In this document: positions 53,725 to 63,055 of the stretch, in pieces
Numbering within the stretch: the stretch's first letter is position 1
Layout of the letters: each line of letters starts with the position of its first letter
Assembly: GCF_030506285.1 (NCBI RefSeq)
Contig: NZ_CP119422.1
Location: forward strand, 5,071,501 to 5,135,500
Length of the DNA stretch: 64,000 bases
Direction: 5' to 3'
Source: Catalinimonas niigatensis
GTDB lineage: Bacteria; Bacteroidota; Bacteroidia; Cytophagales; Cyclobacteriaceae
Translations under genes and position numbers: made by a program
Notes under the pieces: generated by a model
Seen by the model: the letters and a program-made list of their open reading frames with translations, nothing else
What the model was told of the DNA's origin: nothing
Database searches by the model: none

Positions 53725-54160
53725 TATTTATTTCTTGTTTTAAAAAGATGACTTATTTTCATGCTATGCATAATTCTGAGTTAAAATGCAGAGGCCAAAG
53801 TTAATGCAAAAAGGTAAAATTGCTAAAAATGATAATTTTTAAGAATATAAAGAGAGAAGTTGAAATTGAGGTCTACAGCGCATACCATTTTTCTTGGATC
53901 AGCACTCTGTAATAAGGGCTTGAATATAAAGAATGAGGAAGTGTTTAGGAATATTTTCGCTTGACTTACAGCTTGAAATACCATTTTTTTTGAAAGACTA
54001 CGGGGCTGGTAATGAGCAACAATCGCCTGCTTTTGTTATCGTTCTGAAGTTTACTGCCCAGGCTGTTTTGTCTTCATTGTTGTAGCGATTTGAAAACGAG
54101 TTTGCAATTCATACCATTTTTTTTCAATTTATAAATTGATTCATGAAATAGACCTTAGTA
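53725..54160. other. Non-coding gap with a three-times repeated ATACCATTTTT motif
   Basis: About 435 bp between the minus-strand DUF808 gene and the plus-strand sigma gene. ATACCATTTTT occurs at 53882, 53978 and 54111, all on the plus strand, the last about 40 bp before the sigma start codon. No gene is present. The repeated motif may be a regulator or sigma-factor site. Confidence 0.45.
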
Positions 54161-54739
54161 ATGCAACCGAAGGGAGAACAACAAGATTTGATTTCCCTGC
54201 TTCAGGCAGGTGATGCATATGCCTTCGAGCATATATATCATCTACACAAACAAGCACTTTTTCATTTTGCACTGCGCTACCTTAAAGATCATGCACTTGC
54301 TGAGGATGCTTTACAGGAAGTTTTTATTAAACTTTGGAACAAGAGAGAAACGCTAGATGAAAATCTGTCACTGAAAGGTTTTCTCTTTACCTGTATGAAG
54401 CACCATGTGCTCAATGTGATTCGTACGGAACAAAACAGGATAAAAATTGCCGTGCTTTCCTCTACAGATACAGTTCAGTATGCCAACTTTACCCAACAGG
54501 AAGTAGCTTATCAGGAAAGTAAAGGCCTGGTGGAAGCGGGTATACAGATGCTTTCTGAAGGTAAAAAAAAGATTTTCAGGCTTAGTATCATAGAAGGCTA
54601 TTCAAATCAGGAAATCGCTGCCCTACTCAATATATCTGAACATACCGTCAGGTCACAGCTATCACAGTCCGGCAAGCTGATGCGTGAGTATCTGAACAAA
54701 GCTCTTAACCTCCTTGTAGCTTTTCTCTACCTGAGCTAA
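54161..54739 (+). CDS. ECF-type RNA polymerase sigma factor
   Basis: 192 residues of the Bacteroidota FecI-like group. Region 2 spans about 20-90 (YAFEHIYHLHKQALFHFALR, DHALAEDALQEVFIKLWNK). Region 4 spans about 125-180 (LSEGKKKIFRLSIIEGYSNQEIAALL, recognition helix SEHTVRSQLSQSGK). It starts a sigma-FecR-SusC-SusD set, 79 bp before the anti-sigma gene, so partner assignment is simple. Upon substrate signalling it should switch on the SusC/SusD and probably the sulfatase genes downstream. Confidence 0.93.
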   Translation: MQPKGEQQDLISLLQAGDAYAFEHIYHLHKQALFHFALRYLKDHALAEDALQEVFIKLWNKRETLDENLSLKGFLFTCMKHHVLNVIRTEQNRIKIAVLSSTDTVQYANFTQQEVAYQESKGLVEAGIQMLSEGKKKIFRLSIIEGYSNQEIAALLNISEHTVRSQLSQSGKLMREYLNKALNLLVAFLYLS

Positions 54740-54818
54740 AGTTTTTTTTACTTTTTTTATTTCTCCATCATCGAAGCCTGTCTCTGCTGTGTACTTACTC
54801 TAAAACAAACAGAGAAGT

Positions 54819-55817
54819 ATGCATCAACTGCTGATTAAGTACCTGAATAACCAGTGTAATGCCCGGGAATTGGAAAGAGTATTGGCCTATCTGAAGACGG
54901 AGGAGGGCCAACAACAGCTTGGGGCACTGATGGATCAGGAGATGAAAGAATATGATCAGATAAGCAGCCAGCAAGATGCAGATTACGATCAGGTTTTCAA
55001 AAGAATAAAAGCCAACCTTCAGACTGAAAAACCACAGGAAGCAAAACAGCTCAGCATGCCGCTTTACAAAAGGTGGTATGGCGTGGCAGCAGTCATTTCG
55101 GGCTTTATGTTGATTTCCTCAGTATATCTGCTGATCGTTCAGCAACCCAAGGCTACTACTTATCAGACAGCTTATGGTGAAACCAGGACAATCAGTCTTC
55201 CCGATGGCTCATCGGTGATCCTTAATGCCAACTCCAGTATACAACTGCTGGATGACTTTGAAGAGCAAAGAGAAGTATGGCTTAAAGGAGAGGCTTTTTT
55301 TGAAATAGAAGAGGTGGAAAGCAAAGATAAGAGTGGCTACATCAAGTTTACAGTCCATACTGACAGACTGGATGTAGAAGTATTGGGTACTTCATTTAAT
55401 GTGCAGGACTGGCAGGAAAAGACCCAGATAGTACTTGCCAGCGGAAAAGTACGGCTCAGGTCATCTTCTAACCAGGAACTGACTATGGAGCCTGGAGAAC
55501 TGGCAGAGGTAACAAAAGATCAGCAATCCATTCAGAAAAAAATAGTTAACCCTGAAATATACTCTGCCTGGACAGAAAACCGGCTGTTTTGTAATGAGAC
55601 ACCTTTGCATGAGGTCGCCTCCACAATAGCGCACAGGTTTGGAAAAGAAGTGATTTTTCAGGAGGAAAGCCTGAAGAATGTAGCGATTACCGGTACACTG
55701 CCACTCCAAAATTTAACCCTATTATCAGATGTATTACAAGAATCCTTAACGATAAAGATACATATCAATGAAGACAAATTACTGATAAGCAAAAGCAAAG
55801 AAAAACCTGCCCAATGA
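54819..55817 (+). CDS. FecR-family anti-sigma factor
   Basis: 332 residues. The N-terminal cytoplasmic sigma-binding part (about 1-85) starts MHQLLIKYLNNQCNARELER. One membrane helix lies near 92-110 (VISGFMLISSVYLLIV). The periplasmic FecR domain has ISLPDGSSVILNANSSIQLL, REVWLKGEAFFEIEE and EVLGTSFNVQDW. The C-terminal DUF4974 domain ends near VLQESLTIKIHINEDKLLISK. It transmits the state of the STN-type SusC encoded next to the sigma factor encoded 79 bp upstream. Start and length are usual for the family. Confidence 0.93.
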   Translation: MHQLLIKYLNNQCNARELERVLAYLKTEEGQQQLGALMDQEMKEYDQISSQQDADYDQVFKRIKANLQTEKPQEAKQLSMPLYKRWYGVAAVISGFMLISSVYLLIVQQPKATTYQTAYGETRTISLPDGSSVILNANSSIQLLDDFEEQREVWLKGEAFFEIEEVESKDKSGYIKFTVHTDRLDVEVLGTSFNVQDWQEKTQIVLASGKVRLRSSSNQELTMEPGELAEVTKDQQSIQKKIVNPEIYSAWTENRLFCNETPLHEVASTIAHRFGKEVIFQEESLKNVAITGTLPLQNLTLLSDVLQESLTIKIHINEDKLLISKSKEKPAQ

Positions 55818-55878
55818 TCCGATCGCCAAAAAGGAATTGAGCAGGCAGAGTCTAAACCCTAATCTAAAACTAATCATT

Positions 55879-58800
55879 ATGCGAGACATTTCTTTACTCA
55901 AACCTAAATTAACCACGATTTTGCTGTTGCTTTTAGGCTTCAGCGCTTACAGCCAGCAGTTGGCAAGTGTGCCGCAGGATAGCCCCACAGCGCTTTACCA
56001 TCCGCAGGATCAGGAGATGACATTGAAGTCGCTCCTGCTCATGTATGAGAAGAAGTACAAGGTGAGCATTGTGTTCAACAGCGATGCCATTGGTGATCAG
56101 AAAGTAAGTATCTCTGATCCGGAAGAGAACAGGCTAGAAAACTTACTGGGAGAAATTCTTGGCCCTTTGGGTCTCAGATATAAAAAAATAGATGAAGATG
56201 TCTATGTCATACAGGAAGATGTCCGGGAAAAAAATAAAGTGAGCAAAGTAGATGTAAGTAATGTGATGGCTGACGCATCATCCAGACCTCTGCTTTTAGA
56301 AAAACTGCAATCCAGAAGTTTGGCCATGCAGTCTACCATGGAGCAAACGATTTCAGGAAAAGTAACCGACGCAGAAAATGGTGATCCCTTGCCTGGCGTT
56401 AATATTTTAGCCAAAGGTACTACTACGGGTACAGTCACCGGAATTGATGGCAACTATCGGATTACGGTCGCAGATGACGTAAGTACTTTGGTATTTTCTT
56501 CTATCGGCTACTTATCGCAGGAAGTGGAAGTCAATAATCAATCCGTGATCAATGTTAGCCTGGGCCCTGATGTACAATCCCTCTCTGAAGTGGTAGTGGT
56601 AGGTTATGGCGCTGTACAAAAACGTGACCTTACGGGTTCAGTATCAAAAATTGAAGGTGATGCCTTAACAAATATTCCTACTCCCAGAGTAGATCAGCTA
56701 TTGCAGGGAAGAGCTCCCGGAGTAAATGTTACTTCTGTCAGTGGGGCGCCAGGAGCAAGAGCTTCCATCCGTATCAGAGGGGGCAATTCCATACAAGGGG
56801 ATAATGAGCCTCTTTATGTGATTGATGGTTTTATTGCAGGCACGGATTTCAATCTGAACAACATCAATGTCAATGATATAGAGTCCATTGATATTCTGAA
56901 AGATGCCTCTGCCATTTCTATTTATGGTACCCGGGGTGCCAATGGAGTCATCCTCATTACTACCAAAGATGGTTCCGGAGCCACGGGGGGTAAGCCCAAT
57001 GTATCTTTAAACGCCTATACCGGATTTCAGCAACTGGCACGTAAGATTGATTTTTTAGATGGGCCCGAAAGAGCAGCCTACGGTAGTGAATATGCTAATT
57101 TTAGTGGAGAGTCCAACCCCTTTGTTGACGAAAGTCTCATTGCCAATACCGACTGGCAGGATTTGATCACCAGAACCGCGCCTATCCACAATATGGATGT
57201 ATCTGTCCGTGGAAATGCGGAAAAAGTAAATTACTTTATCTCCGGTAACTATCTGAATCAGCAGGGTATCATCCAAAATTCCGGAATCAAACGCTATGCG
57301 GTAAGAGCAAACCTGGATTTTGAACTCACTGATAAAATCAGGCTGGGCACCAGGATCAATGTTACCCATGTGAGGAATGACAACAATCTGGTAAACTTAT
57401 GGGAAACCCGAAGAGCGCTTACTTCTTTTCCCCTCTACCAGGAAGATGGAAGCTACTGGGATGAAGACTATGTACAGGGAGGTCCCTTTGACAATCCGGT
57501 GGCATTGTTGAACATGCAGACGAATTACACTTTTGTCAATAACCTGCTGGGCAATTTTTATCTTGAGGTGGAGCCTTTTGAAGGAGTGACCATACGCTCC
57601 ACAATAGGACCTCAACTCAATTGGAGGAAGCAAAACAGATTTGAGTCTGGCTTTATTCCTAGCCGCGCTGCCGCTCAAAGAGGAGGCAGGGCAGTGATCA
57701 ATAATGGTTTTGGCGCTCAAATTTTGCAGGAGAACACCATTACTTACCAAAAGGAAATTAATCCTAACCATCGCTTTAACCTGTTGGGTGGTTTTACCTG
57801 GCAAACGGCCAGAAATGAGAACTTTTTTGCCCAAACGGATGGTCTACCCAACGACGGGGTTTCTTTTGATGTATTGGAGCTGGGCAATCCCGAAACTTTT
57901 CAAGTGCGTTCCAGCTTCGATGATCCTTTTCAGATTGTATCATGGATTGGCAGGGCAAACTATACCTTGATGGATAAGTTTCTATTCACCCTTGCCGGAA
58001 GAGTAGATGGGGCGTCCAGATTTTCAGGGGCCAACAACCAGTATGCTTTCTTTCCTTCTGCCGCAGTAGCCTGGCGACTGGATGAGGAATCGTTTATCCA
58101 ATCTTTAGGAGTATTTGATGATCTGAAATTGAGAATGAGCTACGGCAGAGCGGGAAGCCAGGCCATCAATGCGTTCAGCACGCTTGCTTTGTACAACACA
58201 GGTCAGGTCATTTTCAATGACGCACCTGCCATTGCCGTGCGTAGAGGCAGGCCTGCCAATCCAGACCTGAGGTGGGAGACTACCTCACAGTTTGACATTG
58301 GTTTAGAAGCTGGCTTTTTCAATAATCGCCTGACCTTTGAGATGGACTACTACTACAAAAAGACGGAAGATCTACTCCTCAACCGGGAGATTCCACGCCA
58401 GACAGGCTTTAGTCAGAGACTTGAAAATATAGGTTCACTACAAAACCAGGGACTGGAGTTATTAATCAACTCAGTCAATGTTGATAATAAAAATTTTAGC
58501 TGGTCTACTACCCTTACATTGGCTGGCAACAGGAGTAAGGTATTGGAATTAGGGGGGATTGAGGAAATCAATATCTACAATCTGGAACAGGGTGGCCCTG
58601 GTGCAAAACTCATTGTTGGTGAACCAATAGGCGTATTTACGGGACTGGAATACCTGGGTACCTGGAAGTCGCAGGAAGAGTTGGATGCTTCAGGTTACAG
58701 CGGATTGAGAACGGTAGTGGGAGGCCCCAGGTTTAACGATACCAGTGGTGATGGATTGATTAGTTTTAATGACGATTTTGTCATCATTGGTAACCCTGAA

Positions 58801-59313
58801 CCGCTTGTTTTCGGTGGAATCAATAACAGAATCCGTTGGAAAAATTTCAATCTTGACATCCTGTTTCAGGGAACCTGGGGAAATGATGTGTACAATGAAT
58901 TTTCTCAGAGAGGTTTCTTTGGAAGAAGTGATCAGAACATTTATGCAGAAGCAAGAAATCGCTGGACTGAAGCTAATCCCACTTCAGACATTCCGAGAGC
59001 AGGAGGTACCATCAGTATATCAGATATTCCTTCCAACAGTGTGTTGGTGGAAGATGGCTCACACCTCAGGCTAAAGAATGTTCAGTTATCCTATACTGTG
59101 CCTACTGCCAGTGTCTCCTGGCTAAATCAGCTAAATCTGTACGTAGGAGGTACCAATCTGTTTTTATTGTCTAGCTTCCGGGGCTATGATCCGGAAGCTA
59201 CACGTATAGGACCTGACTCCGAAGATACGTACAGTGGTGTCATCCGGGGCATCATTCGGGCTGAATATCCCAACGCACGTACCTTCACATTTGGACTTAA
59301 TGCAAACTTCTAA
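55879..59313 (+). CDS. SusC-type TonB-dependent transporter with STN signalling domain
   Basis: 1144 residues from ATG 55879, which begins the export signal (MRDISLLKPKLTTILLLLLG). A TTG 42 bp upstream is in frame but adds only a polar leader. The STN domain lies at about 45-115 (MTLKSLLLMYEKKYKVSIVF). The regulatory-like domain follows (about 160-240, PLPGVNILAKGTTTGTVTG). The plug has EVVVVGYGAVQKRDLTG, PLYVIDGFIAG and SISIYGTRGANGVILITTKDG-like blocks, followed by the full barrel to FGLNANF. It imports the ligand and signals through FecR. SusD starts 12 bp after its stop, with sulfatases beyond. Confidence 0.94.
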   Translation: MRDISLLKPKLTTILLLLLGFSAYSQQLASVPQDSPTALYHPQDQEMTLKSLLLMYEKKYKVSIVFNSDAIGDQKVSISDPEENRLENLLGEILGPLGLRYKKIDEDVYVIQEDVREKNKVSKVDVSNVMADASSRPLLLEKLQSRSLAMQSTMEQTISGKVTDAENGDPLPGVNILAKGTTTGTVTGIDGNYRITVADDVSTLVFSSIGYLSQEVEVNNQSVINVSLGPDVQSLSEVVVVGYGAVQKRDLTGSVSKIEGDALTNIPTPRVDQLLQGRAPGVNVTSVSGAPGARASIRIRGGNSIQGDNEPLYVIDGFIAGTDFNLNNINVNDIESIDILKDASAISIYGTRGANGVILITTKDGSGATGGKPNVSLNAYTGFQQLARKIDFLDGPERAAYGSEYANFSGESNPFVDESLIANTDWQDLITRTAPIHNMDVSVRGNAEKVNYFISGNYLNQQGIIQNSGIKRYAVRANLDFELTDKIRLGTRINVTHVRNDNNLVNLWETRRALTSFPLYQEDGSYWDEDYVQGGPFDNPVALLNMQTNYTFVNNLLGNFYLEVEPFEGVTIRSTIGPQLNWRKQNRFESGFIPSRAAAQRGGRAVINNGFGAQILQENTITYQKEINPNHRFNLLGGFTWQTARNENFFAQTDGLPNDGVSFDVLELGNPETFQVRSSFDDPFQIVSWIGRANYTLMDKFLFTLAGRVDGASRFSGANNQYAFFPSAAVAWRLDEESFIQSLGVFDDLKLRMSYGRAGSQAINAFSTLALYNTGQVIFNDAPAIAVRRGRPANPDLRWETTSQFDIGLEAGFFNNRLTFEMDYYYKKTEDLLLNREIPRQTGFSQRLENIGSLQNQGLELLINSVNVDNKNFSWSTTLTLAGNRSKVLELGGIEEINIYNLEQGGPGAKLIVGEPIGVFTGLEYLGTWKSQEELDASGYSGLRTVVGGPRFNDTSGDGLISFNDDFVIIGNPEPLVFGGINNRIRWKNFNLDILFQGTWGNDVYNEFSQRGFFGRSDQNIYAEARNRWTEANPTSDIPRAGGTISISDIPSNSVLVEDGSHLRLKNVQLSYTVPTASVSWLNQLNLYVGGTNLFLLSSFRGYDPEATRIGPDSEDTYSGVIRGIIRAEYPNARTFTFGLNANF

Positions 59314-59325
59314 CATCCTTCTACC

Positions 59326-60840
59326 ATGAATAAATTTTTGTCAACTTTACTTATTTGCAGTGCTTTTGGGTTTTATGCCTGTAATGATTTTTTGCAGGAG
59401 GAAACCAGAGGAATTATCAGCCCTGATAATTTCTATACCTCAGATGCAGAAGCCATATTGGCCATCAATGGAGTTTATGCTGATTTGCGTGATAATGGCT
59501 TATATGGCTGGTGGCAGGGAATCCATAATTTTACGCAGTTAGGCGCTGATATCCTTGAATCAAGCCGGGAATTTGGAGAAAATCAGCCTATACAGAATTA
59601 TACCCTGACAGAAAGTAACTATGCGAATGCCAGGGGGACATGGGAGGCATTATATCGTTTGATTGGTGATGCCAATTCGGTGATCAACAATATCAGGGAT
59701 AATGAAAATATCAGTCCTGAAATTCAAAACCAGGTCATAGGAGAAGCCTTATTTCTGAGAAGTTTCGCCTATTACCATCTTACCAATCTATGGGGGGATG
59801 TTCCTTATTATGAGGATGAATTAGCGATCAGTGAGGTAGCAGCTTTGGGAAGAACTGAGGCCAACGAGATTCGTAACCAGGTGATCTCAGATTTACAAAG
59901 CATTGAGGAGGAAAATCTTTTGCCCTCTATCTATACCTCAACAGATCTGGGGCGACCTACGCTATGGGCAGCTAAAACACTGATGGCAAAAATCTTTATG
60001 TGGCAGGAAAACTGGGGTGGAGCATTGGCGCAATGCACCGACATCATCAATGAATCTCCTCATCAGCTCCTGGCTGATTATGCTGCCGTGTTTGATGTCA
60101 ATAACCCTTTTAATGAGGAAGTGATTTGGGCGATTGATTTTTTGAAAGACAGTCCTGGGAATGCCCAAACGAGAACGGATGGATTTAATCCACGCCTGAG
60201 AGATGAGCCAAAAAATGTTGAAGAAAAAGGAGCCTTGTCACAAGAGCTGGCCTCTAGAAATGAAGAGTTCAACGGTTATGGCCTTACTGTCCCTATTCCT
60301 GGTTTTGTGAATGAATTTCCAGAAGATGACCTCAGAAGACCCATGAATATCATGGATACTTATCTGGGCTTTGAGCTTACTTACCAGTATATGCCAAAAT
60401 TTATCAATCTTAACTTTATCAATTCTCCCAGAGGTAATCATGGAGAGGCTACACTGATCTTTCGTCTGGCAGATGTTTACCTCATGGCAGCGGAAGCGGA
60501 GAATGAGCTGAATGGTCCGGGTAACGCTTATACTTACATCAATGCAGTACGGTCCAGAGCTTATGAGCCTGATCAGCCTTATACCACCCTGGGTACCCAG
60601 GCTTTGCGGGAGGCTATTCAGGATGAACGCCGGTGGGAACTGGCCGGAGAAGGTCACCGTCGCTATGACCTGATCCGCTGGGGCATCCTGCTGGAGACTG
60701 TCAAAAATGCAGAATACCGCATATACAATCCCGGCGAAAACATCCAGCCTTATCATGTTAAATTGCCCATTCCCGAAGAAGAATTAATTTTGAATCCAAA
60801 GCTGTTGGAGTCTGATCCTACCAACAATGGGTACAGATAA
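59326..60840 (+). CDS. SusD/RagB family nutrient-binding lipoprotein
   Basis: 504 residues. The lipoprotein signal ends FYACN (Cys19). Typical blocks: LQEETRGIISPDNFYTSDAE at the mature start, LFLRSFAYYHLTNLWGDVPY in the scaffold, and IQDERRWELAGEGHRRYDLI plus LPIPEEELILNPKL near the end. It works with the STN-type SusC encoded 12 bp upstream. Two sulfatase genes follow on the same strand, which suggests a sulfated oligosaccharide as ligand. Confidence 0.93.
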   Translation: MNKFLSTLLICSAFGFYACNDFLQEETRGIISPDNFYTSDAEAILAINGVYADLRDNGLYGWWQGIHNFTQLGADILESSREFGENQPIQNYTLTESNYANARGTWEALYRLIGDANSVINNIRDNENISPEIQNQVIGEALFLRSFAYYHLTNLWGDVPYYEDELAISEVAALGRTEANEIRNQVISDLQSIEEENLLPSIYTSTDLGRPTLWAAKTLMAKIFMWQENWGGALAQCTDIINESPHQLLADYAAVFDVNNPFNEEVIWAIDFLKDSPGNAQTRTDGFNPRLRDEPKNVEEKGALSQELASRNEEFNGYGLTVPIPGFVNEFPEDDLRRPMNIMDTYLGFELTYQYMPKFINLNFINSPRGNHGEATLIFRLADVYLMAAEAENELNGPGNAYTYINAVRSRAYEPDQPYTTLGTQALREAIQDERRWELAGEGHRRYDLIRWGILLETVKNAEYRIYNPGENIQPYHVKLPIPEEELILNPKLLESDPTNNGYR

Positions 60841-60926
60841 AACGCAAAGCACTCAATATCAGCTGTTAACCTTTGGAAACTATTCTTCTAAATGTTAACA
60901 GCTACAACCTATACTACTTCCAACTT

Positions 60927-63005
60927 ATGTATACATCAAGTCATAGTGTCTGTTATTTACTCATCTTTTTCACTCTTTTTTTCTCCTGCACTTCTCAGGA
61001 TGCTGCACAGGAAAGTACGCCGGGAGAGGAGCGGATTCAACCGAATATTATCTTTATACTCACTGACGATCTGGGCTATGGTGACCTTGGGGTGTTATTT
61101 CAAAACCAGCGTAAGGATACAGGAGAGCCTTTTCACATCACTCCTCATCTGGATACTATAGCCAGCCAAGGGATGATGCTTACCCGTCACTACGTACCTG
61201 CCCCGGTATGTGCCCCTTCCCGGGCTTCGCTGATGCTGGGCGTACATCAGGGTCATGCCGAGGTGCGCAACAATCAGTTTGACAAAGCCCTGCCTGATAA
61301 CCATACGCTGGCTTCTGTGCTGAAAGAAGCTGGTTATGCCACCGGCATCATTGGGAAGTGGGGCTTGCAGGGCTTGGAAGGCGACAGCCCTGCCAGCTGG
61401 GAAGCATATCCTACCAAACGGGGGTTTGACCATTTTCTGGGCTACGTTCGCCACGTAGACGGACACAACCACTATCCCGCACATGAAGCACCAGCCCGGC
61501 CTCCGGTGGAGTTGTACGCAGGTAATGAAGAAATATCCAGCCAGCTTTCAGGTGTCTATACCACTGATCTATTCACTGCTGCTGCCAAAAAATGGATCAC
61601 TGAAAAAGAACAGCAGAACCCTGATCAACCCTTCTTTCTTTATCTGGCCTATGACACCCCCCATGCCGGTCTGCAGGTAGCGTCTTCTCCCTATCCCGAG
61701 GGTGGTGGCCTATCCGGAGGTGTGCAGTGGATCGGCGACTCAGCTAATTATATCAACACTGCAGAAGAAAGCATAGATGATTATATCCATCCGGATTATG
61801 CCGGGCAAGACTGGCCGGATCAGTACAAGCGCTTTGCCAGCATGGTACGCAGGATTGACAATGCGGTAGGCGATCTGGTTCAACTGCTCAAAGATCTGAA
61901 TATTGAGAAAGAAACGCTGATTGTCTTTACCTCCGACAATGGTCCTCACCATGAGTCTTACGGCTACGGAGAATATGAACCTACTTTTTTTGAAAGTTTT
62001 GGTCCTTTGGAGGGTACCAAACGCGATACCTGGGAAGGAGGTATTCGTGTGCCCACTATCGTCAGATGGCCGGGTCACGTACCAGCAGGTGCAAGTGATG
62101 ATACGCCTGGCCAGTTCCACGACTGGATGCCTACCTTTGCGGAACTGGCTAATGTACCTGCACCCGCCAATACTGACGGCGTATCATTGCTACCCATACT
62201 GAGTGGAAATGGCAACAGAGATCAGGGAAGGGTATATGTAGAGTACTTTCATAATGGTCCCACACGTGAATATGCTGAATTTGATCCTGTGCACCGGGAT
62301 GAGCTGAGGGGAGAAATGCAGGTCATTTACCTGGATGGTTACAAAGGAGTGGGTTATAATATACAGTCTGCTGAGGATGAGTTCCGAATCTACGATACCC
62401 GTGAAGACTCAGAAGAATTGAATAATCTGGCCGGAAGCAGCGAATATTTTGATGAACTACAGCAGCAAATGAAAGATCAGGTGCTGCGTGTTAGAAGACC
62501 CAATTCTTCTGCTGCACGACCGTATGACAGCATTCCGGTACCTGCGCTGGCGTCCGTACAAAATTCTGCACCCGGACTACAGTATCGGTTGTTTTCAGCA
62601 GAAACACCCTGGACGCCTAATACGGCCTCCTTGCAGACTGAGCCAGTCAATTCCGGTACTACTGATGCTTTTGCAGTCAGTGTAGGTAATTCAGAAGAAA
62701 ATATCGTGGAGTACAGCGGATTTCTAGCAGTGCCGCAAACCGGAAAATATACTTTTTCACTACAAACAAATGGTGGGGCTGTACTTCGAATGCATGAGGC
62801 AACACTGATTGATGCCGACAAACTTTATGCATCCGGCTCCGTGGTGAGTTCAGAAATTTTACTGGAAAAGGGTCAGCATCCCATTCATCTCACATATGCC
62901 AAAGGCCAGGAAGGAACTCCCAGCTTAACACTGCAATGGAGTGGTCCGGGATTTGGGCAAAAAGAAATAGAAGCGGAAGCCCTGAGCCATGAAGAAATTG
63001 AATAG
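60927..63005 (+). CDS. Sulfatase with C-terminal PA14-like domain
   Basis: 692 residues from ATG 60927, taken because it begins the lipoprotein signal ending FFSCT (Cys21). The S1 fold includes IFILTDDLGYGD (about 43-54), the formylglycine motif CAPSRASLMLG with Cys95, GKWGLQG where GKWHLG is usual, and FTSDNGPH. The core runs to about residue 540. The last 130 residues (EYSGFLAVPQTGKYTFSLQ, TYAKGQEGTPSLTLQWSGPG) fit a PA14-like carbohydrate-binding module. The change GKWHLG to GKWGLQ replaces a usually conserved His near the sulfate, so substrate geometry may differ. It follows SusD by 86 bp. Confidence 0.88.
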   Translation: MYTSSHSVCYLLIFFTLFFSCTSQDAAQESTPGEERIQPNIIFILTDDLGYGDLGVLFQNQRKDTGEPFHITPHLDTIASQGMMLTRHYVPAPVCAPSRASLMLGVHQGHAEVRNNQFDKALPDNHTLASVLKEAGYATGIIGKWGLQGLEGDSPASWEAYPTKRGFDHFLGYVRHVDGHNHYPAHEAPARPPVELYAGNEEISSQLSGVYTTDLFTAAAKKWITEKEQQNPDQPFFLYLAYDTPHAGLQVASSPYPEGGGLSGGVQWIGDSANYINTAEESIDDYIHPDYAGQDWPDQYKRFASMVRRIDNAVGDLVQLLKDLNIEKETLIVFTSDNGPHHESYGYGEYEPTFFESFGPLEGTKRDTWEGGIRVPTIVRWPGHVPAGASDDTPGQFHDWMPTFAELANVPAPANTDGVSLLPILSGNGNRDQGRVYVEYFHNGPTREYAEFDPVHRDELRGEMQVIYLDGYKGVGYNIQSAEDEFRIYDTREDSEELNNLAGSSEYFDELQQQMKDQVLRVRRPNSSAARPYDSIPVPALASVQNSAPGLQYRLFSAETPWTPNTASLQTEPVNSGTTDAFAVSVGNSEENIVEYSGFLAVPQTGKYTFSLQTNGGAVLRMHEATLIDADKLYASGSVVSSEILLEKGQHPIHLTYAKGQEGTPSLTLQWSGPGFGQKEIEAEALSHEEIE

Positions 63006-63055
63006 TAAGCTTGAAAATGGACTGATGAAAAACGCTGAAAGGAGAGCTTAAGACA

